DNA of 64,000 bases from Polytrichum commune (taxonomy: Eukaryota; Streptophyta; Polytrichopsida; Polytrichales; Polytrichaceae): the NCBI GenBank assembly GCA_950295325.1, contig OX485808.1, positions 14,324,501 to 14,388,500 of the forward strand, written 5' to 3'. The translations under genes were made by a program, and so were the position numbers. Positions within the stretch are counted from its first letter, which is position 1. Every line of letters starts with the position of its first letter. The notes under the pieces were generated by a model that worked only from the letters and a program-made list of their open reading frames with translations, was not told where the DNA came from and ran no database searches. This document shows positions 50,785 through 61,033 of this stretch, one piece after another.

Positions 50785-53700
50785 TTGAAAATGCAATTGC
50801 CGGCGATGGTGACGACGATTATTGTGATGGTAATGTCATTCCCGCGGGCCTCCTTCACGTCCGACGAGACGAGAGGAGCGGAGGGAAGTGAAGAAGGGGG
50901 GTCAAAACCCGGTGATCGTAAGTTGGTTTCCTTATACCTTATTAGGGTTTGGGGTTTTGGAGCGGTGCCATTTAACTTCACCACGTGGACCCATGGCACT
51001 GAGAGAAAAACTACATGGGAAGAATTGTGAAATAAATATATATATGGGTGTGGAACCTCGTTGGCCCATAGTGTATATAGTTTTTTTGGGTTTAATAGTG
51101 TTGGACTAATGAACGGGAAGAACCGACCGCTAGTTACAAATTGAACCGGTTGAGTTCAAGAAATAATCGGTTCAACTTCAAGACTTCATGAAAATTACAT
51201 AATAATGTAAAAAAAATACATAATATTCCTTAATTTAACAAAGAAAAAAGGAAAGATGTCAACATCTAATGGTTGGTCTTGGAAACACTAGGATCTTGAC
51301 CAATTATGCTTATAAATCTCCTCAAACATTGTGTCAAATATGTCTTTGAAGTATGGTACCTAACTTAACGTGTATTTTATTCAGCAATCATTTTATACTA
51401 GACCTCTCATAAGAAAATATTGTATATGTATTTTTAATTAAATACGTAGTTGAAGCCTAGACACAAACATGTCATCTCAAAAATGACCAAAATTTGGATG
51501 TAAACCAAAATTGTTAACAAAATGAGAAGAAAAAAAATTGGAAATCTTATTCTTATAGACAAGGAAAATATGGAAAGCAAAAGATGTTTCTTCATTTTTC
51601 ACCTCCAGTAATGTTGGTTCCTCCTCCAATTGAGTGCAAGCTTACACAAAATTGGCAAACCCAATTACAACCCAAGTAATGTAACAAAACCAAAGTACAT
51701 TTATCCTCCCATTCCTCGTGTTCTCTCCTCCTCCTCCTCCTCTCTCTCTCCCCTATCATTCCCACCTTGTGATACCTAATGCGCCTGCAGAGGGCCTATA
51801 TATTGGGTATTCATTAAAAATCTAGTAAGTAGAGGTAGGCAAGAAGCAATGATATAACCAAGGGAATATAGAATTCAAGTTCCTACTTATAGTTAACATA
51901 AGAAACACTTGACATGATTACAGTCATCGATAATATTGAGTAACACTTCATCTCCACTCTTGTAGATAATGCATTTTCAATGGCACATGAAATATATTTA
52001 CTCCCAATAATCATAACATTACTTAGTTGAGTTTGTACGTTGGGTGGGGTTGGGAATAGGCTAGGTCTTATTCGGAATTGTTCTATGTTTGTTGGCTCTG
52101 TCTGTAGGACACAGACTATGCATCAACTTCTTCGTTTCAAGAGCAGATTTCCTAACCACTTTGTGGTCACACTTGGATGTTACTTGTTCTTGTTATTTTT
52201 GGTCCACTTTATGTAATGTGGATGTTAACTATAGTTTTTATATATATATACAAGTGCTCCCTAAAGTGCACTGAAAGAAATCTAGTTAACTATAGTTATT
52301 TCAACAGTTCTTGATTATTTATTTTAAAAAATTCGGGTGATAAATGAGTAGCTTCAATTCTTGACCCGTATTTGAGAAGAAGGTACACAAAATCCAAGAA
52401 AGGTTTGGTATAGTGAATAGCCATGGATTGGCATGAGCAAAGTAATCAACTACAATTGTAGTCTTTCATAGCAAAGGACAGAGCCTCACGGTTCTACCGT
52501 TTTCTTGTTCTCATAGCAAAGCACTGCAATGGCAATTTCATGTTGAAAAACTCAGGTGAAACAATCTACTATTAGAAATAAAACATAATGAAATGGCTAA
52601 TAACAGTTAAATAATGTTATGATCCTTCACCTCTACTTCATAGGAATATGGCACACAAATGATGACTTACCCCCTCACCCCCCCCCATTGGCCACCACAT
52701 ATTAACATGTGAACACGTATGGTACCAAACCAATTGATGACTAAACTTGGAAAAATATGGATTTGAATTGGTAAAATCAACAAATCAAAACATGACCCTT
52801 AATTAACTTAAAACAAAACTTTTTTGGTAATAAATAATAAAGTATGCAATAAACTTTTATAACATCCTGTAATTCAAACATTAAGTAGCACTAAACAACA
52901 TAAACATTGTAGTACTAAGTTCCACTTTTTGACACAGGTTGCTCAAAACCCATGTCCACATAGGTGGATCACACAACTTGTTAATGTTATAATGGGCCAC
53001 ATTAATATTCACACTCTTTCAAATCGATGTTTTATCTTGTTAAATGTTACTAAAGCCTTTTGTTTCAATGTCACCTTTCATAAATTGGCTCTATAACCTG
53101 TCATAATTTTGCGCCATTTGTCACAATATGTCTACCATTTATCACAAAATCTCCTACACTTGTCACAAGTTACTTGCTTTGCAAGTTATTAACCCACGTT
53201 ATTCCGAGTTGATGATAAATCATGTGGCCCATAATAGTGAAAATTAGTGAGATTATCAGGTGTTGCTTGAAGAAGAAGAAAATTTGGGCCCATGACACAG
53301 CTCAAAGTTAATTGTTAAGGGTCAATGACAAGTCGTTCATAAAATAGTGTGGCCCACACTAATTCATATGTATATTGTATACCAATGATGGGGAGAAATG
53401 ACAACTAAGCCAACCAATCAAAGCGGCAAGCAAACGAATTCAATTTTCAAATCGGGGGGTGTGTGTAGGGGGGGGGGTTAGACTACATGATATTGCATGT
53501 ATTTACATTCTTTTTCTTTTCCTCCCATGTCTACAACTTTGCTTATCCAAATCTAGTGATTTGCTTCTAAGCACATCTCATGTCCATAAGAACAATGATG
53601 CACATGGAATTTTAGTATAAATTCGATTGTCCCCATAGACAATATCTAGACTACTAGAAAGTTCAATTTAAGTTAAAATGTTGATATTGTTTACTTTATT

Positions 53701-55091
53701 CTCAACGCTCTTTTCTAAAACAATACCGAGGAACTATGAAGAACTATCATATTGAGTAACTTTGAAGAAGTAAGAAAACCCAACTCCCAACCGTCAGTGT
53801 ACATGGTGTGCAATATTGACAACCACACGAAGGGCCATATAACTACGTTGATATGTGCAATCAGGTTGTCACTGCAAATACATTGTCTCTTCACCAATGC
53901 AAATCACAAAGAGGCATGTCTAGATCAGATCACAAAACTTATCACTTTGTCTACTCATTTTTACAAGAACCACAATAAACAACAATGCTATTGTGGTAAT
54001 AAACATTCAAAGTAGTGTGGAATGTTGGTAAAATTAGCATGGGGCAACCAAATTGCACATTCTAGTGTAGCTTCATTGTGTTAGGGTGGCCCATAATATC
54101 CACATGTTACCGAACATGCAAAGTATTTTCCAAATTTCTTGCACCATATATATTGAGTATGAAATACACGGGATTTGCATTGCGACTCGATAAATATGTT
54201 CAGGCGTCAATGCTCTTCAATGTTTACATCAAAAACAACAACAATGACTATAAATGTTAGGACACCGATCATCTTACATGCATACAATATATTGATTTTC
54301 AACTTGGCGAAGGCCTAATCAATAGTTCTAGGTTCCATAAAGTTGGCAAGCTTTGGAAAACAAAATACTCGCGAGGTACCTATTAAGGAACCTAGAATCT
54401 CCGTTGGGAAACTTGACAGTCATTGATTCCAATCCTCACAAACTCTTTCATTATCGTTACTCATGAGACGTTAAGGGGTCACTCTAATGTTATTTGTGCT
54501 TCTTGCCAAACATAGGAACATTGACATATAGATGCAAACTAACCTCGACCTCATCGCCTCGCACGTTTACATATGTTATGTTTGACAATTTGTTTAAGTA
54601 CCATTACTTTTTATCTCAACCATAATTAGTCGTTTGCTTTGATAAATCCCCCAAGAGCTTTGCACACATACTTGACATGATTTTGACACGTGTGTGATGC
54701 CTATAACTCTTATTGCCTTAGAAATGGTCTAGTATATATTTGTATAGCTATGTGTATTTTGTATCTCTCCTACACTGAAATAATGCCTTTTTGGTGCACC
54801 CGTGTGGGTAAGTACAACTAATATTGTGTGCAGCCCCCCAAGAGGAAATATTTCATTCTTGTCATGACATAGATCCATGTTTTTTCTTTTGTTAAGTTTG
54901 TGTGGTGTAAAAGAGGGGTACTAAGGTATGTGGCCTTGTTGTGGGCGCTTCCAGCTCCACGAGCAACATTTGATCATTGGATTGAATTGGAAATTGCATC
55001 AATATGATATTAAGCAACTAGAATCACACATGTGGTCATTTCATAGTTGAAGTTTGAGATGCATAAGTTGCTATAAAAAGTCATAAAAAGA
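50785..55091. other. Long intergenic stretch, no gene seen
   Basis: AT-rich beyond about 51,000. It contains a TCC/TCT-rich tract near 51720-51760, a C-run near 52678-52687, G-runs near 53455-53478, and dispersed GTGTGGCCCA-type motifs near 52985, 53226 and 53346. Open frames are short and not recognisable. The start (50785-51030) may still be promoter or leader of BRR2. Confidence 0.35.
53997..54085 (+). repeat. Dispersed repeat, copy 2
   Basis: It shares TAGTGTGGAATGTTGGT, GGCAACC..AATTG and a following TAGTGTAG block with 7950-8035, in the same order and orientation. Confidence 0.5.
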
Positions 55092-55522
55092 TTATATTCT
55101 TCTTCCACTTATCACATAATCCCTCCCTGTTGTGTTAACAGTTGAACCTACAATGGTCATTGTATTTTTGTGACACATAGGGCATGAGGGGTTGGAGGGG
55201 CAATTTGCAAAATAAGGATCCAACCTCGTATTTGCATATGACTCCACGAGGACCTTATCAAGCTCAATGTTTGGATGATACTCGTACATTTAGATATAGA
55301 GTGAAATATGTAATTACAATGGATTGTATGATATTTCATGCCATGATGCATGGTGGGATAGTGCACTATGCAAGGTGTCCGCCCTTGACAAAGAAACATA
55401 CATGTCACTACTTTATGACCACATACGTAATCTAATCTCATCATAACACATATTATTTTGGTGTTGATTCTTATCTGCAACCCTTTGCTATCATACCACT
55501 CAAATAAGTATAAATGTATCAA
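55092..55522 (-). pseudogene. Cysteine-rich fragment of a MULE-type transposase relic
   Basis: The minus-strand frame 55092-55289 contains a C-x6-C-x2-C-x2-H-like cluster (NCPSNPSCPMCHKN), preceded by EYHPNIELDKVLVESYANTR. It lies on the same strand as the other transposase remains at 56.9-59.4 kb. I associate it with them by strand, proximity and a general memory of such plant transposon proteins, not by alignment. The flanking frames are broken. Confidence 0.45.
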
Positions 55523-56937
55523 ATGAAGGTGGGTCTACATTAGGGTTGACAACATCTCTTGATGGACCTTACTTTTGGATGCAAGGCTAGACCCAAGCTT
55601 GAAGTTTAGTTTCTCAAACCAGGAGGAGAATTTCCTTGAGTGAGGACCACTAAGATTTGACAGGAAAGTGATGCTACATTAGCACCACTCCAAACTTTTT
55701 TACCTAGTCTAAGCTCCTTGGGTCCAATTTTCTGCTTTTGGCAACAAATATGATCACACGATTTTGGAGTTCTTTTGGCCTCCGACCCTACTATAAACCC
55801 ACCCCAAAGTCTTGGTTTTGTTCTTCAATACACCAATATCACCTATTAGTGGGTTATAATTTGGAGTCGCACATTGCTACAACTTTTTGTTGATAGCATC
55901 AATTGTATGGTAAATATGTTGGGCAACATGCAATTGTATAGTACGACTTACCATTTGCATCCCTAAAGTGTGGTCCACATTATACACCATCAACCTTAGT
56001 TACACTTAAATCTTGAATCATTCATTATATTCTCATTCTTCTACTTCTAGTTGTGGCCAAGATGTCGATTGAAGTTATTGAGAATGTAAATACAGTGCAT
56101 AATTTCACTTCCTAAGTCCACCAATCAAGGTATAAAACATAAAAAATTGACACAAAAGTGTTTTTTGTGTGTATGTGCAATTGATCTTTAAATGGTCATT
56201 GTGGCCAACTTGTCAAGGATTAGGAAGTGATTTTGGTGTCTTCACAATTAGCTCCACACAACGGGTTGTTTGTTTATAGAATTAATACTCCTTCGGTAAG
56301 GTGGATTCACATGATTTTACAAACCAATTTAGCAATAGGTTCTACGAATTTCATTGGAATCATGAACCAAGTTCGCTATATAGACAACCAATTTAAGTTG
56401 AACTTGAACCAATTTCATTGCATGTTCTGAGCAATTTCATGATTTGGTACCCATATTCACGATTTCACAAAATCAAATTCATGATAACTATAACTTTATT
56501 TCACATTTTGTTCATGTGGCCAACATTCTTTCCATAATCAATTCCAAAATCACATTAGACTCTCAAATCCATGAGAATGTGCACGCCAATTACGTTGGGT
56601 TTGTGTTACTTGCTTCAATGTAGAGGGAAGCTAAGACATGAGAGATGAGCAATGAATGGTGAGCAATTTCAAATGAGTAATGAGTAGTAACATGTGAGTG
56701 ATGGCTCAAATTTTAGTAAATGTGCACGATTGTAGGCTCTATAGTCTAAATTTGGTGCTCATGTAATTGCAATTATTCAATAATAAAGTGCTAACACTTT
56801 GAATGCACAAGTTTAAAGATGGCATATTGCTATGGATATTTCCAAAAACTATCAACACATTGTTGTTTTTTATCATAACAAACCACACCAATACAAATCA
56901 CTTACTAATATTCTCAAACATGCAGTTGAACACAACA

Positions 56938-57270
56938 CTAGGAAAAATACTCACACTCTAAAACACCGGCAAATTCAAGTAGCCACATAACCTCGTTGTG
57001 GGTAAATGTTGAAACGAGAATGAACTTGTCACCATCATAATCCACCTTGTACACAATTCTTAACACATAATAAAAGATGTTTGCAGTAGATCCATTTTTT
57101 TTCTTTCCCAAAGATCGAGATGACATTATCGTGAACTCCGGACATGTGTAATGCGGAATGTTGCTAATTGTGACATGATATGCGATGTCCTCCTTGAAAA
57201 TGATGTTGATTAACACTCCAAACCTTGCATATGGAATGACAGTGACTCCAACCACATAATAAATGTCCAT
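56938..57270 (-). pseudogene. SWIM-like zinc-finger part of a MULE-type transposase relic, frameshifted
   Basis: The frame contains VTISNIPHYTCPEFTIMSS and, further on, FTHNEVMWLLEFAGV. SWIM fingers have the form CxC-xn-CxH. Here the first cysteine of the pair is replaced (YTC). The CxH half (IYCKHL) is present only in a different frame, just after the A-rich stretch near 57092-57100. The finger is therefore broken by a frameshift and a missing ligand. SWIM fingers are typical of Mutator-like transposases and their domesticated FAR1-type relatives. Decay argues for a dead transposon rather than a host gene. Confidence 0.6.
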
Positions 57271-57463
57271 GAGTCCAACGCTCTCTCATTTATTTTTGTG
57301 ATCGGCCGTTGGAGTTTGTTGGATTGCGATGAATTGTCTTCCCGCACTTGAAAGTTGGGTGGGCATCTAGAATTAGTGGCACACATACATGCGACTAATG
57401 GATGGGGAGGGTTGCAATTTTTGAAAGCCTACGACAAAGTGAAAGTGCCTCCCTCTATTGCAG

Positions 57464-57721
57464 TTAAAACCTAGCATCCTCTGGCGCCAATACCTCTTCC
57501 CTCAATAAATTGGTTCCAATTTTCACCAGCCATGTGTCGGGTACTATAGGCCAGTTCAACACATATGTTTTCTTGTTGCCACTCACACAAGGCTTGATGT
57601 CGTCAAGGCAAAACCAAAACTCATACTCCACATTTTTGGTGGAGTGAGGCTCCTTCTTCACACCCTTGTAGAGGGGAGCATGGGTGCCATGTTTTCCAAG
57701 TCCAATTTTGACATTAGGCAA
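57464..57721 (-). pseudogene. Further fragment of the MULE-type transposase relic
   Basis: An 85-codon minus-strand frame with VEYEFWFCLDDIKPCVSG and YVLNWPIVPDTWLVKIG, protein-like in composition, ending in a stop. It lies between the catalytic-like segment (58.4-59.4 kb) and the SWIM-like segment, on the same strand. I know no named domain for it. Its reading as part of the same broken gene is inference from collinearity. Confidence 0.5.
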
Positions 57722-58347
57722 AGTCCATGTATTACCTTACACCGCCCAACATCTTTTGGCAGAGTTGGGTGGCAATCGTGCAATGCGCCATTGGGAAGCA
57801 AGACAATTAGTCTTTAACATTGATGTGGTGTGAGCCACACCATGCTCTGCATAATTCAAGGATTTTTCTATGCATGACATTTATGCCCTAGTGTTAGGAT
57901 GAGGAAATGAGTAGTTTACTTTGTCATGTCAATGTAAGTGGCAATTAATACCTAGTGGCAGGTTAAGCTTCCATTTTGTGGATCCAAACAACTCCGACCC
58001 TTTTGAGGCACAATCTTATGGGTTAAGATCTTCTACCCCCGGACATGACTTCATGGCATCTACCAATAGCTTTAGGTCTCCACTTTTGGCAACTACCTTC
58101 AATTTTGAGGATGCAAAATTTGGGCCTATACCAATAAGACCACCTTGCAAATTACATGCACGACATGTAATTTGCAATTTGCAATTTGCATGAATCATAT
58201 CCTCCACTATTGTTTTATATAAGCAAGTCATCTTCTTGCGAGATTATTGGAGCTACTTGTTGTGCACTGTCTCTACAAAATTACATGGGCATTTCCACAT
58301 GTTTGTTCATAGTCATATCCAACAAATATTACACAAATCATAGTAGA

Positions 58348-58386
<39 letters not shown>
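58348..58386. repeat. (AT)n microsatellite
   Basis: About eighteen AT dinucleotides, lying between fragments of the transposase relic. Confidence 0.9.
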
Positions 58387-58387
<1 letters not shown>

Positions 58388-58399
58388 TGGATATTCAAA

Positions 58400-59387
58400 A
58401 TTAAACAACATTGCAAAATACAAGGTGGTAATGTACTTACAATAATCATATGACCACCCCATTGTTATAAGGGAAGTACCATAATCCCAACCACTTGGAG
58501 AGTTTGAAAATGCCTTCTTTTGTGGAAATTCCGGATGACAACCAATGTGAACAAATCACATAAGATTTAGTTCCGGCTTCGTCAATGTTTTTAGCATCAT
58601 TGTAGTCCTCGCATAGTTGTTTGTGTTGAAATTGTAAATAAACTTTGATATATTTTTACATCACTTTATCCAAGCTTGCAAACCAATAAAAGATATAAGT
58701 GCGCTCATGAACCACCATTGGTAGACTTGGGTCACCCTCCCTGTAAATCTTCCTAATTGCATTTTATTTAGCATGAGCATTGCCCCCTATGAAAGAGAAG
58801 AAACGTTGACCCCTTGTGAGATCAACATGATTGAAATGCCCGTTCAACCCACCCTTGATATTATGTCCACTGGACATAATATCAGTTGTGCAGGACTACT
58901 AACCCCTCTCGGGGTGGGCACTATAGAAACGCCCCCTATGAAACCTTTGAAGTTCACGTTTGGCACACCATTCTCTACCATGACCAAATTCAAGTTTTCC
59001 CATAATAGGGTCGGAGCTACATCTTCATATTGCATGTCACAACACGCAATCATCAAAACATTGCAATACTTACTATTGTACACATGACGTACTATAGTGG
59101 TATAGTCCTTCAAACGTTTGACATGGTCAAATATAATCCACGAATTCTCCATATCCTGGTCGAACGGCCCACGCTTCACAAAATTCACACCACTCCATGG
59201 AAGGTCCATTGACATTTTGGAAGACATACACTTTCTCTTTGGATTGCCCTTGGAACATGCTACCATGGACGTACATGAATTTCAAATGGTCTTTCAACGC
59301 CACAATACTATCTAATGTACCCATTTCACTACGACCAATATGATTTGAACCAGAAACAAAGTTACGACAATTTGACCCTATTATCAA
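58400..59387 (-). pseudogene. Catalytic-region remains of a MULE-type transposase
   Basis: On the minus strand, one frame gives DHLKFMYVHGSMFQGQSKEK and another gives NVLMIACCDMQYEDV, followed by NLNLVMVENGVPNVNFKGF. A third piece, beyond an insertion, gives RKIYREGDPSLPMV. The pieces need at least one frame change near 59200, and there is an in-frame stop just before the third piece (about 58770). The patterned hydrophobic-acidic segment resembles the DDE core of Mutator-like transposases, and the nearby SWIM-like motif supports that. The gene is dead as it stands. Confidence 0.6.
58795..58930. mobile_element. Small insertion in the transposase relic with 13-bp flanking repeat
   Basis: GCCCCCTATGAAA occurs at 58782-58794 and again at 58931-58943. 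Removing the intervening sequence plus one copy restores collinearity between two parts of the broken transposase. The insert contains GTCCACTGGACATAAT-type short palindromes but no gene. Its termini (GAGAAGAAACGTTGACCCC and, inverted, CGTTTCTATAGTGCCCACCCC) are only weakly alike. Confidence 0.6.
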
Positions 59388-59390
59388 TAT

Positions 59391-59817
59391 TGCTTAAAAT
59401 GATATTGACCCTGATTATAACTCGGGTATACAAAGATTCTCTCACCTTGACATACCCATCAAATATCAATATTTGCTTGGTATTATAATCTTGACACCCA
59501 CATGTTGGTTCTTTCATACCATTATTGATGTTGATTATTGATACCCTTGCATTCACAGATATACCGGTCCAACATCAATTATTTGGATAAAAAATATTCT
59601 AAATTATATTAATACATAGGTATATAAACCCGAGTACAACGATTCTTGCATTGTATATATAAACCCGAATGGTATCAAAATAAAAAACAATGTCAAATGC
59701 CCATACTCTACTGGTATCAAAATTATAATTTTCTCATTATAGATACCTGAATGGTATTAAAAAAAACCTTCATATGCCTGAATTCTTATTTAGGTCAAGA
59801 CCATTCTAAGCCATATT
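59391..59817. repeat. Repeat-derived intergenic DNA, including one of a pair of flanking repeats
   Basis: About 59619-59770 (containing TGTATATATAAACCCGAATGG, TGTCAAATGCCCATACTCTA and TTCTCATTATAGATACCTGA) is repeated in the same orientation, diverged, at about 60335-60477. The two copies flank the TIR element 59818-60320. Sequence near 59445-59560 recalls that at 15740-15910. Confidence 0.55.
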
Positions 59818-60320
59818 AGGGCTACTTCACACACGAGCCAAGAGCCGTGACCATGAAATTGTGAGAGCCCAAAGAAAGTGTCCAAAGGTCATCCCAATAC
59901 ACCTTCAAAACCATGTAGTGTGGTCATGGATCCTCTAGTGTAATGTGAAGTCATATGTGACCTAGCCCTCAACCAAATGTAATTTCAAGGAATTTCTACT
60001 CATGCAAGTCCGCACACATGATAAAATAGAATAAATCAATGGTTGTGACCATTCGGAGTGCCATGGTCTCCCAATTTTGTGTCAAGCCTACCTCCAACAA
60101 GTGTTTTTTGAAAATATTCCAAGTGACCATGAAACCCGATCCATTTGATGCCATGCAAGAATCCCATGAAGACTTTACATCCATCTTGCATTCACATACT
60201 CCGTTGGTCCCTCAAGCGTAGTGTGAAGCTTGAACTTGGACCGGGTGCGCCTTTTCCACCAATGAGAGCGCTTGAAGTGTAATGGTCACGGGCTCTCAGT
60301 CTCGTGTGTGGAGTGGCCCT
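59818..60320. mobile_element. TIR element, about 503 bp, hAT-like tips
   Basis: The left end, AGGGCTACTTCACACACGAG followed by CCAAGAGCCGTGACCAT, is matched by the reverse complement of the right end, AGGGCCACTCCACACACGAG then ACTGAGAGCCCGTGACCAT. This gives about 38 bp of terminal repeat with few mismatches. It is non-coding. No clear 8-bp duplication is visible; the superfamily is inferred from AGGGC tips. Confidence 0.7.
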
Positions 60321-60334
60321 TTCTATCTAGGTAT

Positions 60335-60477
60335 ATAGACCTAGGTAAAAAGATTATTGCATGATATATAGTCTTGAATGGTATCGACAACAAAAATAAT
60401 GTCATATACCATACCCTACTTGTATCAAGAGAAGTGAATTCTCATTATAGATACGTGAATTGTATAGAAAAGACCAT
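60335..60477 (+). repeat. Second copy of the repeat flanking the TIR element
   Basis: It matches 59619-59770 in order: GATTATTGCATGATATATAG, TTGAATGGTATC, AATGTCATATACCATACCCT and TTCTCATTATAGATACGTGA. The two copies differ by many substitutions and small indels. Confidence 0.55.
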
Positions 60478-60599
60478 ACCAATCCAACACTGGTGCAAAA
60501 CCCTTGCCATTTCAAGTTACTTATACCCACCACGGCTCAAATAGGTGTTGAGCTAATAAGGGGTACCAAACACCAGTGGAACTTCAGTGCTTCACAAAA

Positions 60600-61033
60600 A
60601 GAGGCGGTGCGGGCCAGACCATCCCGGGCCCGCGCCTCAACCCGCGCCAGACAGAAGAAACGCCCGCGGGCTGTGAGGACCCCCTCCCGTGCCCGTTCCC
60701 TCGCTTCTTCTTCCCCTCTCTGTCTGTTTTCTCTCTCTCTCTCTCTCCTCTCTTCTCTCTCTCTCTGCGTTTTCACAACTCTACACAAGCACAAGCAAAC
60801 TCGACTCCTCTTTCTCACTTCTTTGTCTCGCAGGAAAAAAATCACAGACGCGCTCTCTCGCACACGAGCCCCATGGCTCCGGAGGGGACGACCTCCGCAG
60901 CCTTGTATGGAGGAGCCCTTGTATCACTCGTGACAATTTTTTCAGAGCTCGCAGCAGCTCCCTCTTGAACCTCCCCGAGGGGAAGTCCTCCAATAGCCCG
61001 TGAGGCGTGGGATGCCGGTCGGCTTCTGCCACC
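60600..61033 (+). promoter_or_regulatory. TRA1 5' leader/promoter with (CT)n tract
   Basis: The DNA just upstream of the TRA1 start is much richer in G and C than its left flank and holds a pyrimidine tract, mostly (CT)n, at about 60727-60767. The frames that cross it on both strands are low-complexity. A likely good start context, GCCACCATGA, begins at 61029. Confidence 0.5.

Noticed and set aside
52089-54260. Short open frames between BRR2 and the transposase relic
   Set aside because: All are 60-87 codons, AT-driven and without domains, codon bias or splice partners.
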